From Flagellimonas marinaquae (GTDB lineage: Bacteria; Bacteroidota; Bacteroidia; Flavobacteriales; Flavobacteriaceae), in the NCBI RefSeq assembly GCF_003992675.1, contig NZ_RZMZ01000010.1, positions 22,123-86,122 on the forward strand: a stretch of DNA of 64,000 nucleotides, written 5' to 3'. Of the stretch, positions 7,731 through 16,464 are shown one piece after another; the stretch's first letter is position 1; each line of letters opens with the position of its first letter. The notes beneath the pieces are model-generated. The model did not search any database. It saw only the letters and a program-made list of their open reading frames with translations, and had not been told where the DNA came from. A program made the position numbers and the translations under genes.

Positions 7731-10410
7731 CTATGGCGTAGGATTGGTCATTGTGCTGTATTTGTCCATGCTTTTTGTTATCGCATATGTGGCCGAGAAA
7801 AACAAAAGAAGCAAATGGACCAACAACCCTTACGTATACACACTTTCCCTAGCGGTGTATTGTACGGCTTGGACGTATTATGGCAGTGTGGGAATCGCAT
7901 CGAGTTCCGGAATCAGTTTTTTGGCCATTTATTTAGGTCCTGTCTTGGCCATGCCGCTTTGGATAGTCCTTATGAAAAAGGTAATCCGCATCTCCAAGCA
8001 GCACAAAATATCGAGTATAGCCGACTTTATTTCCATTAGGTATGGGAATAACCGTCAACTGGGTGCATTGGTCACCTTAACCTGTTTGTTTGCCATTATT
8101 CCCTATATATCGCTACAGTTAAAGGCAGTGTCCGAAACCTTTTCTTTGATTTCGGCCAAGGGAAGTTATCAGTCCACCGGATTTTTTGACGATTCCACCT
8201 TCTACATTGCATTGCTTATCGCCGTTTTTGTGGCCTTTTACGGAACCCTATCCACCGATACGTCGGAACACCGAAAAGGGATTGTGGCCACAGTGGCATT
8301 GGAATCCATATTAAAACTTTGTTTTTTCTTGGCCATAGGCGTATATGTCGTCTTTTATCTGTTTGATGGCACAACGGATATTTACGAACAGGCAAGCCTA
8401 CGGGAAAATTTTGACCAATTGACCACTTTTGGAGGACTTGGGAACGGGTTCAACTGGTTGTTCACCATTTGTTTATCCTTTTTCGCCATTTTTTTATTGC
8501 CCAGACAGTTCCATGTCGCTGTGGTGGAGAATGACAACGAGAACCATTTGCGTAAGGCCATTTGGTTGTTTCCGCTCTACTTGCTCTTGTTCAACCTCTT
8601 TGTTATCAGTATTGCATGGGCAGGAAACATACGTTTGGATGCAGCAGTAAACCATGATTATTATTCCTTGTTGTTGCCATTACAGCAAAGCGATTACGGC
8701 TTGGCAGTGATGGTTTTTATTGGCGGATTCACCACGGTTATATCCATGATCGTAGTCTCTACCTTGGCACTATCCACCATGGTCAGTAACAATATTGTCA
8801 TTCCCTACGGTTTCATCAAAACATTGGTAGAGGGAAATCCTGAGGAAAATGCGAAGCGTATCAAGAATATTAGAAGAATCTCCATTTTCTTACTGATCAT
8901 TGTAGCCTATTTTTTCTACATCCGCTTTTCCGTTCAATTGTCGTTGTATTCCATTGGGTTGATATCATTCTTGATCATTGCGCAACTGGCGCCATCGTTC
9001 TTTTTGGGATTAACGTGGAGAAGAGGAACGGCACGAGCGGCAGAAACGGGAATGCTGGTTGGCTTGGCCATTGTGTTCTATACCATATTTCTTCCTGTAA
9101 TCAGCAATATAGCTAGGCCCAATGTAGATGTTTTAACGGAGGGTTTATTTGGATACGCATGGTTCAAACCTGCCCAGACATTCGGCTTTTATTATTTATC
9201 CCCGGAGAGTAATGCCTTTTTATGGAGTATGGCATTCAATACCTTGAGTTTTGTTGCTTTTTCGCTTAACACCAAAGGGAACTATAGGGAAAGGAACTAC
9301 GCGGAGATGTTTGTCAACCATGAAAATTATGGAAACCTACAAGAAGGAGGATTCATCTGGAAGGGCGAGGCCTATGTAGCCGACATCAAACGCTTATTGA
9401 ACCGATTTTTAGGCGAACAACGCACCAACCGGGCCTTGCAGTTGTTCAATAGAAAATACAATATTTCGGAAACTGAGGAACGTGCGGATGCACGGCTGAT
9501 CAATTTTTCAGAGAAACTTTTAACCGGAAGTATTGGAAGTGCCTCCGCAAAAATACTGTTGGCTTCGGTCTCCAAAGAAACCCCTATAAGCTTGGTGGAG
9601 GTGCTTCATATTTTGGAGGAGAGCAAGGAGACAAAAGCCAACAATAAATTGCTGCAGGAAAAGTCCAATGAACTGGCTGCCATGGCACAGCAGCTCAAGC
9701 TAGTGAACGAGGAGCTTCGCATACAGGACAAACTAAAGGATGAATTCTTGGATACTGTTGCACACGAGCTCAAAACACCGGTTACCTCCATTAAGGCTGC
9801 CTCCGAAGTTTTGGAGGATTCCGATATGCCCTCTGAGCTACGGACAAAGTTCCTGAAAAATATAAACAAGGACAGCGACCGATTGGACACCTTGATTCGG
9901 AATATTCTTGATTTGGAAAAACTGTCAGGTAACCGAACGGAATTGGAAATGGACGATTACGATATGTCGGATACTATACAAAAGGCAATACATGGAGTGG
10001 AGCAGATTGCATCAAAAAAAGGGGTGAGCATCAAATTTTCGAAAAAACAGAACGTATTTGCGCGCTATGATGAGGACCGAATTTTGCAAGTGTTGACCAA
10101 CTTGTTGTCAAATTCCCTTAAATTCACGGAACCACAAACGGGAAAAATTAAAATTCTTTTGGAAGAGCTCGAAGCGGAAGTGTCTGTCATTGTAAAGGAT
10201 AATGGTCGAGGGATTCCCGAAGAGGATAAGGACTACATCTTTGACAAGTTCTATCAGTCAAAAAACCAAAACATCAAAAAACCACAAGGGAGTGGATTGG
10301 GTTTGGCGATTTGCAAGAAAATAGTGGAGAGCCATTCAGGAACCATTTCCGTGGACAACCACTATAAAAAAGGAGCAGTTATACGATTTTCAATACCGAA
10401 GGAACAATGA
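7723..10410 (+). CDS. SSS-family sensor histidine kinase (CrbS/CbrA-like)
   Basis: 895 aa. Residues 1 to about 520 form a 13-helix sodium:solute symporter domain (note TLSLAVYCTAWTYYGSVG). A STAC-like linker follows (SAKILLASVSKETPISLVEVLHIL, about residues 605-630), then a coiled coil to about residue 665. The HisKA domain has the phospho-acceptor His681 in AHELKTPVTSI, and the HATPase has the N box (LTNLLSNSLKF) and G boxes (DNGRGIPEED, GSGLGLAICKK). All catalytic motifs look intact. In Vibrio and Pseudomonas such kinases (CrbS) control acs. The gene overlaps its response regulator by 4 bp (ATGA). Confidence 0.9.
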   Translation: MSNYGVGLVIVLYLSMLFVIAYVAEKNKRSKWTNNPYVYTLSLAVYCTAWTYYGSVGIASSSGISFLAIYLGPVLAMPLWIVLMKKVIRISKQHKISSIADFISIRYGNNRQLGALVTLTCLFAIIPYISLQLKAVSETFSLISAKGSYQSTGFFDDSTFYIALLIAVFVAFYGTLSTDTSEHRKGIVATVALESILKLCFFLAIGVYVVFYLFDGTTDIYEQASLRENFDQLTTFGGLGNGFNWLFTICLSFFAIFLLPRQFHVAVVENDNENHLRKAIWLFPLYLLLFNLFVISIAWAGNIRLDAAVNHDYYSLLLPLQQSDYGLAVMVFIGGFTTVISMIVVSTLALSTMVSNNIVIPYGFIKTLVEGNPEENAKRIKNIRRISIFLLIIVAYFFYIRFSVQLSLYSIGLISFLIIAQLAPSFFLGLTWRRGTARAAETGMLVGLAIVFYTIFLPVISNIARPNVDVLTEGLFGYAWFKPAQTFGFYYLSPESNAFLWSMAFNTLSFVAFSLNTKGNYRERNYAEMFVNHENYGNLQEGGFIWKGEAYVADIKRLLNRFLGEQRTNRALQLFNRKYNISETEERADARLINFSEKLLTGSIGSASAKILLASVSKETPISLVEVLHILEESKETKANNKLLQEKSNELAAMAQQLKLVNEELRIQDKLKDEFLDTVAHELKTPVTSIKAASEVLEDSDMPSELRTKFLKNINKDSDRLDTLIRNILDLEKLSGNRTELEMDDYDMSDTIQKAIHGVEQIASKKGVSIKFSKKQNVFARYDEDRILQVLTNLLSNSLKFTEPQTGKIKILLEELEAEVSVIVKDNGRGIPEEDKDYIFDKFYQSKNQNIKKPQGSGLGLAICKKIVESHSGTISVDNHYKKGAVIRFSIPKEQ

Positions 10411-10775
10411 AGCAGAAAAAAATACTGATCGTGGATGATGAACCCAACATTTTGATGTCGTTGGAGTATGCGTTCAAAAAGAAGGATTTCGAGGTTTTTA
10501 TCGCCCGGGACGGCACAGAAGCTATAGAAATATCGAACCGGGAAAAACCAAATCTTATTCTTTTGGACATCATGATGCCCGAGATGGATGGGTATGAGAC
10601 CTTGAAACAGGTTAAGGACAATGAGGATTTGGCACACACCAAGATTGTGTTCCTATCGGCAAAAAGTAAGGAAAAAGATATTGAAAAAGGCTTGAAAATG
10701 GGCGCAGACCGTTATTTGACGAAACCATTTTCGATGAAAAAAGTAATTTCTGAAATAGAGGAGCTATTGGCATAG
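10407..10775 (+). CDS. Receiver-only response regulator
   Basis: 122 aa, a single REC domain: acidic pair Asp10/Asp11 (VDDEPN), phospho-acceptor Asp54 (LLDIMMP), Ser84 and Lys106 (LTKPF). Nothing follows the receiver fold, so unlike CrbR (LuxR-type) it has no DNA-binding output. It probably signals through a partner protein or a phosphorelay. Start overlaps the kinase stop (ATGA). acs begins 59 bp downstream. Confidence 0.9.
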   Translation: MKQKKILIVDDEPNILMSLEYAFKKKDFEVFIARDGTEAIEISNREKPNLILLDIMMPEMDGYETLKQVKDNEDLAHTKIVFLSAKSKEKDIEKGLKMGADRYLTKPFSMKKVISEIEELLA

Positions 10776-10786
10776 TCCAGATACAT

Positions 10787-10800
10787 ATTTGGAACCAAAT
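10787..10800 (+). promoter_or_regulatory. Perfect 14-nt palindrome upstream of acs
   Basis: ATTTGGAACCAAAT is a perfect palindrome (6-bp arms, AA centre) 34 bp before the acs ATG. It could be an operator within the acs promoter region. GATACATATTTGG, which overlaps its left arm, weakly resembles the GATATAT half-sites upstream of the HTH regulator and the porin. Confidence 0.35.
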
Positions 10801-10834
10801 GAATAATCTACATAATAACCAAACACAATATTAA

Positions 10835-12742
10835 ATGAGTAATTATAATATCAAGCACTTGGAGGAATATTTTCAGGTGTATCGAAAATCCGTAAGAAAC
10901 CCCGAGGGATTTTGGGAAGAAGTAGCCGAAGAACATTTCCAATGGCGTAAAAAATGGGATTCCGTTTTGGAATGGGACTTTACAAAACCAGAAATCAGCT
11001 GGTTTAAAGGAGCCAAATTAAATATCACCGAAAACTGTATCGACAGACATCTTCGCATCCGTGGAGATAAAACGGCCATCCTTTTCGAACCTAACGACCC
11101 CGATGAAGAAGCGGAACATATCACGTACCGCGAATTGCACGAGCGTGTGTGCAAGTATGCCAATGTTCTCAAGGAGCAGGGTGTCCAAAAAGGGGATAGG
11201 GTAGTTGTTTATTTGTCCATGATACCAGATTTGGCCATAGCCATATTGGCCTGTGCCCGAATTGGGGCCATACACTCCGTAGTTTTTGCAGGTTTTTCAT
11301 CTACAGCACTGTCCACTCGAATCAACGATTGTGGTGCCAAAATGGTACTTACCTCAGATGGTTCGTACCGAGGAACCAAGGTAATAGACCTGAAGGCCAT
11401 TGTGGATGAAGCACTGGAAAAATGCCCTGATGTGAAAACCGTTTTGGTGACCAAGCGCACAGGAGGGAAAGTTATCATGAAAGCAGGTCGTGATAAGTGG
11501 GTACAGCCACTTTTGGACAAGGCCTATTCGGATTGCGTACCCGAAATTATGGATGCCGAGGACCCATTATTTATCCTTTACACTTCTGGCTCTACCGGAC
11601 GCCCAAAGGGTATGGTCCACACAACGGGAGGTTATATGGTGTACACCGCTTATACTTTTAAAAATGTATTCCAGTACCGAGAGGAAGATGTGTATTGGTG
11701 CACTGCTGATATTGGCTGGATTACCGGTCACTCCTACATTGTTTACGGGCCTTTGGCCAATGGGGCCACCACCGTTATGTTTGAAGGAGTACCTTCCTAT
11801 CCCGACTTTGGTCGGTTCTGGGATGTGGTGCAGAAGCACAAGGTGACCCAGTTTTACACCGCGCCAACCGCTATCCGGGCCTTGGCTAAGGAAAATCTTG
11901 ATTTTGTGACCAAGTATGACCTTTCCAGCCTGAAAGTTCTGGGAACTGTTGGAGAGCCCATCAATGAGGAGGCCTGGCATTGGTACAACGATCATGTTGG
12001 GGAAAAGAAATGCCCCATTGTAGATACCTGGTGGCAAACCGAAACAGGAGGAATACTAATTTCACCCATACCATTTTCCACACCGACCAAACCCACCTAC
12101 GCGACCTTGCCGATGCCAGGAATACAACCTGCATTGATGGATGAGAGTGGTCAAGAGATCAAAGGAAACCAAGTGGACGGCAGATTGTGCATCAAATTTC
12201 CATGGCCCTCCATAGCCCGGACCATCTGGGGCAATCACCAGCGCTACAAGGACACCTATTTCTCTGCATTTGAAGGCAAATATTTTACAGGTGATGGCGC
12301 CTTGAGGGATGAGGTGGGCTACTACCGCATCACGGGAAGGGTGGACGATGTCATCATCGTATCTGGTCATAATCTGGGAACTGCTCCGATTGAAGATGCC
12401 ATTAATGAGCATCCTGCCGTGGCCGAATCGGCCATTGTTGGATTCCCGCATGACATCAAGGGGAATGCACTTTATGGCTACATCATTTTAAAAGAAACAG
12501 GGGAGGACCGTAATCGGGATAACCTGAAAAAGGAAATCAACCAATTGATTACCGAACATATTGGCCCGATTGCAAAGTTGGATAAAATCCAATTTGTGGA
12601 AGGACTGCCCAAAACACGAAGTGGTAAGATTATGCGAAGAATTCTCCGAAAAATAGCATCAAAAGATACCAGTAACCTGGGCGATACATCAACCTTGTTG
12701 AATCCAGAAGTGGTAGAGTCGATTATGAAAGATAGTCTCTAA
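10835..12742 (+). CDS. acs: Acetate--CoA ligase (AMP-forming)
   Basis: 635 aa, the normal acetyl-CoA synthetase length. It converts acetate, ATP and CoA to acetyl-CoA via acetyl-AMP. The P-loop-like motif ILYTSGSTGRPKG is near residue 250, the acetate-pocket region WWQTETGG near residue 400, the hinge GRVDDVIIVSGHNLGT near residue 505, and the C-terminal catalytic lysine in PKTRSGKIMRRILRKIA near residue 590. Its position directly after the SSS kinase and receiver gene supports acetate as the sensed substrate. The lysine is the site that acetylation inactivates in other bacteria. Confidence 0.95.
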   Translation: MSNYNIKHLEEYFQVYRKSVRNPEGFWEEVAEEHFQWRKKWDSVLEWDFTKPEISWFKGAKLNITENCIDRHLRIRGDKTAILFEPNDPDEEAEHITYRELHERVCKYANVLKEQGVQKGDRVVVYLSMIPDLAIAILACARIGAIHSVVFAGFSSTALSTRINDCGAKMVLTSDGSYRGTKVIDLKAIVDEALEKCPDVKTVLVTKRTGGKVIMKAGRDKWVQPLLDKAYSDCVPEIMDAEDPLFILYTSGSTGRPKGMVHTTGGYMVYTAYTFKNVFQYREEDVYWCTADIGWITGHSYIVYGPLANGATTVMFEGVPSYPDFGRFWDVVQKHKVTQFYTAPTAIRALAKENLDFVTKYDLSSLKVLGTVGEPINEEAWHWYNDHVGEKKCPIVDTWWQTETGGILISPIPFSTPTKPTYATLPMPGIQPALMDESGQEIKGNQVDGRLCIKFPWPSIARTIWGNHQRYKDTYFSAFEGKYFTGDGALRDEVGYYRITGRVDDVIIVSGHNLGTAPIEDAINEHPAVAESAIVGFPHDIKGNALYGYIILKETGEDRNRDNLKKEINQLITEHIGPIAKLDKIQFVEGLPKTRSGKIMRRILRKIASKDTSNLGDTSTLLNPEVVESIMKDSL

Positions 12743-12761
12743 ATTAACTTCAATACTAGTC

Positions 12762-12802
12762 AATAAAGGATCTTCTTATCGCAAGAGGTCCTTTATTTTT
12801 TT
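12762..12802 (+). terminator. Terminator after acs
   Basis: AATAAAGGA (12762-12770) pairs with TCCTTTATT (12789-12797), with a small inner TCTT/AAGA stem, and is followed by a T-run to 12802. It overlaps the last codons of the convergent exonuclease gene. Confidence 0.7.
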
Positions 12803-13426
12803 GGGCTTTAGTTTTTCTACGCTTCGCAAGAATGCAATGGCGGTGATAAAAGCATCGCCCAATGCCGTATGCCTATCCTTTCTGGAGATACTGTACTTTT
12901 TGGCCAAATCATCCAAGGAATACCGCTCTTTTTTTTGTACCAAGGTAGAGATCAAAAGGGTCCGAATATAAAGCGATTCCGTATCCAAAGTTTTATTCTT
13001 CAACTTTGGAAGCCCGTTTCTTTTGAGTGCAGCATTGATCATATTGATATCGAACATCACATGATGCCCTACCAAAACATGGTTTTTTACATATACTAAA
13101 AATTGCTTGAGCGCCTCTAGCTCGGTGACACTATCTTTTTTACTTTTTTTAAGGATACCGTGGATTTCAGCACTCTCCGAATCATAATGTTCCTGTTCCA
13201 CATAAACTTCAAAACTATCCTTTACCACAATGCTGTTGTCTTTCAATTTTAAGGCGCCAATGCAAAGCATCCGATCTCGGGTCAAACTAAAACCGGTTGT
13301 TTCTGTATCCAAAACCACAAATGTATTTTCTCCAATATCATCTGGAAGCGGTTCCTTAAAATACGCTTCGTATTCCCACCAAAAATCGGGAAGTTCCAAA
13401 GGCCTTTTTTTGGTGAACGGCCACAT
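12776..13426 (-). CDS. 3'-5' exonuclease, DnaQ/DEDDh type
   Basis: 216 aa. DEDDh motifs: Exo I VVLDTETTGF (Asp40, Glu42), Exo II in LVGHHVMFDINMINAAL, and Exo III HTALGDAFITA with the His and last Asp. It resembles the epsilon-like exonucleases that in Proteobacteria sit beside the DUF294 and VC_2705 symporter genes. The start shares one base with the stop of the upstream DUF294 gene (TAATG), so they are coupled. The link between an exonuclease and acetate uptake is unexplained. Confidence 0.85.
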   Translation of the reverse strand: MWPFTKKRPLELPDFWWEYEAYFKEPLPDDIGENTFVVLDTETTGFSLTRDRMLCIGALKLKDNSIVVKDSFEVYVEQEHYDSESAEIHGILKKSKKDSVTELEALKQFLVYVKNHVLVGHHVMFDINMINAALKRNGLPKLKNKTLDTESLYIRTLLISTLVQKKERYSLDDLAKKYSISRKDRHTALGDAFITAIAFLRSVEKLKPKKIKDLLR

Positions 13427-15345
13427 TATCGCAACAGATTTTTTACTTGGAACCGTATTTCCAAGAGTGATTGGATTTCCTTAACGGTCTTGAACGTTCG
13501 CTTCAGCTTGATTTTCTCCTCTTTGTTGAGTTTGTCCAAGGCGATAAACCTACCCGAGTCGTTGTGCAAAAGCCCCTGTCGGGTCCTGAATTTAAGCAAC
13601 GCCTTGCTGGCGTAGGAACAGGCGAGATACAATTCTTTATTGTTGGGCTCCAGCTCTGCCAGTTTTTCATAACGCTCAGCTGTATTATTGATGGATTTGA
13701 TGGAATGGGACAAGATGAGCACGCGGGCAGCATCGATAATGGGCATGAGTACCCTTAATTTTAAATCGAAAAAGTCCTTGTGTTCGCCATCCTGCTCCAC
13801 TAAAAAATCCCTAAAGAATCCAGATGGCGAAGGATTTTGTAGGGCTCCGCTTGCCAAATGGGTAAAGAATTGGGGGTAGCCTTGAACGCTATCAAAAATA
13901 TCTTGAGAGAGTTCATCGGCCAGCGACTTTTCCCCAAAGGTCACGTTGTAATCAAAAAAGATGGAGGATAGTAGGATTTCATCTGGCCCCGGATTATGAA
14001 TCCAGTGCCGAGTTACCTTTTTCCATTCGCTCAGGCTGTGGCACCAAGCTGGATTGGAAGCCATCATATCCGCGGGGCAATATTCAAACCCTATGGTGTT
14101 CAATCCTTTGGAAATCCGTTCGCCAAGGGTCAAAAAATAGTTTTGCGTCCCTTCCAGTTGTTCTTTGGGAACATCGGCAAAGATGATAGCATTGTCTTGA
14201 TCGGTATTCAACAATTGCTCTCCACGACCTTGACTGCCCATACTAAGCCATGTAAATGGCACGGGGGGCTCTGTTTCCATTTTCGATAGGGCAATTTTGA
14301 TCACCTGTTTGGTTGAGGCATCATTGAGTTCAGAGATGATTTTGGCTACCAACCCCAAAGGGATGTTCTGTTCCAAATAGCCCCGTAGCAAGTTCATAAT
14401 GCCATGGCGGATGTTTCGTAACCTCTTGTATTTGGTCGCACGTTTGATGGCGCGTAAGAGCACCGCGGGGTTATTCCCAACAGCCACCATTATATCATGT
14501 TTGGAAAGAATGCCCACTGCTTTCGTATCCGAAGTGCCATCTTCCGTAAGCACCAGATGGCTGATATCGCTCTTCATCATGGCCATTTGGGATTGTGCCA
14601 AGGTGAGCCCTTTGGGATAGGTAATCAAGGGCGAGGTCATAATGGATTTGGCCGTCGCCGTGATGGGAAACAGTCCTGTGGCCACTTTTTTCCGAAGATC
14701 CTTATCGGTTATGATTCCAACCGGCAGCTCATCTTTCATCACCAGTATACAACTAATGTTATGCTTGGTCATTTTATCGGCTACAGTCTTGATTTTTGTT
14801 CCTTTTTTGCAGGTGATAAGGTCTGTGGAATATTTAATGGGCTGAAGATCCAGTATTTTATCACTGGAATATTGATTGGAATCACCACTTTCTCCATACA
14901 ATTTGCCCCGATGTTTGATGGAGTAAGGGTTACCAGTGTTGGAAGCAAAGCTTTCTATCAAAAAATTGCCAATACGCTTGTTTTCGAGCGCCAACGGTTT
15001 AAAGTCGCTAATGGGGATGGCGTACAGGATGGTTTCTTCGTAGGCCTTGGCTTCCAATTTATAGCTTTCGTTGGCTAAAAGAGGGCGAAGCCCAAACACG
15101 TCGCCTTCATCACAGATATCCAATATTTGACTGGAACCTGCCTTGGATAAAGAAACAGCCCCTTTGTTTACCACGTAGAAATGGGAATGGGGGCTTTCGT
15201 TTTGTGAAAATACGACGGTATTGGTTTCCTTATGGATAATGGTCACCTCCAAGGCCAATTGCTCCAATTGTTTGGGCTCCATGGCATTGAAGGGCGGATA
15301 GTTTTTGAGAAAATCTGCAATGCGTTCGGAAATGGTGTTCTTCAT
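13426..15345 (-). CDS. cNMP-binding/CBS/DUF294 nucleotidyltransferase-like protein
   Basis: 639 aa in four parts. A cyclic-nucleotide-binding-like domain (about residues 15-130, VNKGAVSLSKAGSSQILDICDEGDVFGLRPLL) is followed by two CBS motifs (about residues 175-300). Next comes a DUF294 nucleotidyltransferase-like domain (WLSMGSQGRGEQLLNTDQDNAIIF near residue 370, GS and DxD motifs), and last a helical DUF294 C-terminal domain. Homologues accompany acetate/SSS symporters, so it probably senses energy charge or a cyclic nucleotide and acts on the uptake system; the target is unknown. Coupled to the exonuclease gene. Confidence 0.88.
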   Translation of the reverse strand: MKNTISERIADFLKNYPPFNAMEPKQLEQLALEVTIIHKETNTVVFSQNESPHSHFYVVNKGAVSLSKAGSSQILDICDEGDVFGLRPLLANESYKLEAKAYEETILYAIPISDFKPLALENKRIGNFLIESFASNTGNPYSIKHRGKLYGESGDSNQYSSDKILDLQPIKYSTDLITCKKGTKIKTVADKMTKHNISCILVMKDELPVGIITDKDLRKKVATGLFPITATAKSIMTSPLITYPKGLTLAQSQMAMMKSDISHLVLTEDGTSDTKAVGILSKHDIMVAVGNNPAVLLRAIKRATKYKRLRNIRHGIMNLLRGYLEQNIPLGLVAKIISELNDASTKQVIKIALSKMETEPPVPFTWLSMGSQGRGEQLLNTDQDNAIIFADVPKEQLEGTQNYFLTLGERISKGLNTIGFEYCPADMMASNPAWCHSLSEWKKVTRHWIHNPGPDEILLSSIFFDYNVTFGEKSLADELSQDIFDSVQGYPQFFTHLASGALQNPSPSGFFRDFLVEQDGEHKDFFDLKLRVLMPIIDAARVLILSHSIKSINNTAERYEKLAELEPNNKELYLACSYASKALLKFRTRQGLLHNDSGRFIALDKLNKEEKIKLKRTFKTVKEIQSLLEIRFQVKNLLR

Positions 15346-15429
15346 AGAAAGCTAAAATTAAACGAAATAAGAACAATTCCACTCACTTAAATAAAATGCT
15401 CTAGGCTTCGTGCCTATAGGGGAGTACCT

Positions 15430-15540
15430 CTATTTTCCATTGCTGGCCTTATTGTAGGCCCGTATCATGAGGATAGCCCAGATGGCGACTAATACAATAA
15501 CAACAATGGAAAACCATAAAACGATATCATTTGCTGTCAT
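15430..15540 (-). CDS. 36-residue single-helix membrane peptide
   Basis: Translation MTANDIVLWFSIVVIVLVAI continues WAILMIRAYNKASNGK and stops. It has one hydrophobic helix (about residues 6-27) and a basic C-terminus. It overlaps the end of the 62-aa membrane protein gene by 14 bp, suggesting coupled translation, and lies upstream of the DUF294 gene on the same strand. Too short for homology calling; kept because of its clear membrane character and overlap. A weak hairpin (TAGGC/GCCTA, 15402-15416) follows it. Confidence 0.5.
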   Translation of the reverse strand: MTANDIVLWFSIVVIVLVAIWAILMIRAYNKASNGK

Positions 15541-15715
15541 TGTCCACAAGTTTTAAGTAGATCATAACGCCAAGAAGGGTTGGTGCCCAAAGTCCCACGA
15601 AGAGGCCGTGCTCCGTGTTGCCAGTAAGGAAAAGGTATTCTGCCACAATAATGATCATAGCGCAGAGAAGAAGCATGAGCAAGTTGGGAGTTCCTAACTT
15701 TTTAAAGTAGTTCAT
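15527..15715 (-). CDS. Small two-helix membrane protein
   Basis: 62 aa, MNYFKKLGTPNLLMLLLCAM, with two hydrophobic helices (about residues 11-30 and 37-55) joined by TGNTEHG. No recognised family. It is the first gene of a minus-strand set that continues through the 36-aa peptide to the DUF294 and exonuclease genes. I infer that it is an accessory membrane component of the acetate island. Confidence 0.6.
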   Translation of the reverse strand: MNYFKKLGTPNLLMLLLCAMIIIVAEYLFLTGNTEHGLFVGLWAPTLLGVMIYLKLVDNDSK

Positions 15716-15813
15716 TCGATGGTTGGATTAAAACCTATAAGTTAGGAAAAAAAGTATACAGCAGAAATAAAAAAGCCACTTAACTGATAACAGCTAAATG
15801 ACTTTGTTTTTTG

Positions 15814-15887
15814 TAGCGAGAGGGGGACTTGAACCCCCGGCCTCCGGGTTATGAATCCGACGCTCTAACCAGCTGAGCTACCTCGCC
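15814..15887 (-). tRNA. tRNA-Met (CAT)
   Basis: On the minus strand the 74 nt start GGCGAGGTAGCTCAGCTGG and fold into a full cloverleaf: acceptor GGCGAGG/TCTCGCT, D arm, anticodon loop TTCATAA, and T arm GGGGG-TTCAAGT-CCCCC. Anticodon CAT; whether it is elongator Met or a lysidine-modified Ile tRNA was not resolved. The bottom anticodon-stem pair reads A-C. CCA is not encoded. Confidence 0.9.
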
Positions 15888-15907
15888 GTGATTTCGCTAA
15901 GCGGGTG

Positions 15908-15939
15908 CAAATATATGTTTAAATTTTCGCTGAATCAAA
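15908..15939 (-). promoter_or_regulatory. Promoter of tRNA-Met
   Basis: On the minus strand TTTG (15939-15936), a 20-bp spacer and TATATTTG (15915-15908) match the Bacteroidota consensus, giving a start about 14 nt before the tRNA. Confidence 0.65.
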
Positions 15940-16026
15940 ATTCATTATTAATTTATTATTTGATATTTATTTTTATATCTTCCCAAACTATACTTAAGCT
16001 GAAATAACGATCTAAAGAACACGACA

Positions 16027-16410
16027 ATGAGTGATAAGGTTAAATTTGAACTGGAGTTTGTCATCCAGGCTTCACCTCAGTTGCTTTACCAATATATTTC
16101 CACCCCCTCTGGACTTTCCGAATGGTATGCTGACAATGTGAACTCCCGCGGAGAGATTTTTACATTTATATGGGATGGGTCCGAAGAAAGGGCCAAATTG
16201 CTCAAGCGGAAAAGCGAGGAATTTGTCAAATTGGCATGGGAAGAAAATGAAGATGGCTCCTATTTTGAAATGCGCATTATTGTGGACGAGATAACAAAGG
16301 ATGTTTCCTTGTTCATTACTGATTTTGCCGAAGAAGATGAAGTGGACGAAGCGAAAATGCTGTGGGAGAACCAAGTATCGGACCTCAAACAAGTTCTGGG
16401 TTCTACCTAG
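16027..16410 (+). CDS. START-like (SRPBCC) domain protein
   Basis: 127 aa, a single START/AHSA1-like fold: N-terminal strand VKFELEFVIQASPQLLYQYISTPSGLSEWYAD, central strands with IFTFIWDGSEERAKLL, and a C-terminal helix ENQVSDLKQVLGS. Family members bind hydrophobic ligands or act as chaperone cofactors; no specific role can be assigned. Monocistronic, with a terminator directly after it. Confidence 0.75.
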   Translation: MSDKVKFELEFVIQASPQLLYQYISTPSGLSEWYADNVNSRGEIFTFIWDGSEERAKLLKRKSEEFVKLAWEENEDGSYFEMRIIVDEITKDVSLFITDFAEEDEVDEAKMLWENQVSDLKQVLGST

Positions 16411-16430
16411 CCCGATTCTCCAGTAAACCG

Positions 16431-16438
16431 TATCTTTG
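16431..16438 (+). promoter_or_regulatory. -7 box nested before the terminator
   Basis: TATCTTTG is an exact TAnnTTTG match. Transcription would start near 16445, inside the terminator hairpin of the upstream gene, giving the aminotransferase a leader of only about 20 nt. No clear -33 TTG is present. Confidence 0.45.
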
Positions 16439-16464
16439 GTCCCGATAAAAATCGGGACTTTTTT
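16439..16464 (+). terminator. Terminator after the START-like gene, abutting the next start codon
   Basis: GTCCCGAT (16439-16446), AAAA loop, ATCGGGAC (16451-16458), then six T (16459-16464). The ATG of the aminotransferase gene begins at 16465, with no spacer. Confidence 0.8.

Noticed and set aside
11567..12037. 156-aa minus-strand ORF inside acs
   Set aside because: Antisense shadow of acs: no recognisable motif, and the acs frame is fully explained.
14497..15078. 193-aa plus-strand ORF inside the DUF294 gene
   Set aside because: Opposite-strand shadow with no motif; the DUF294 reading is full length and domain-consistent.
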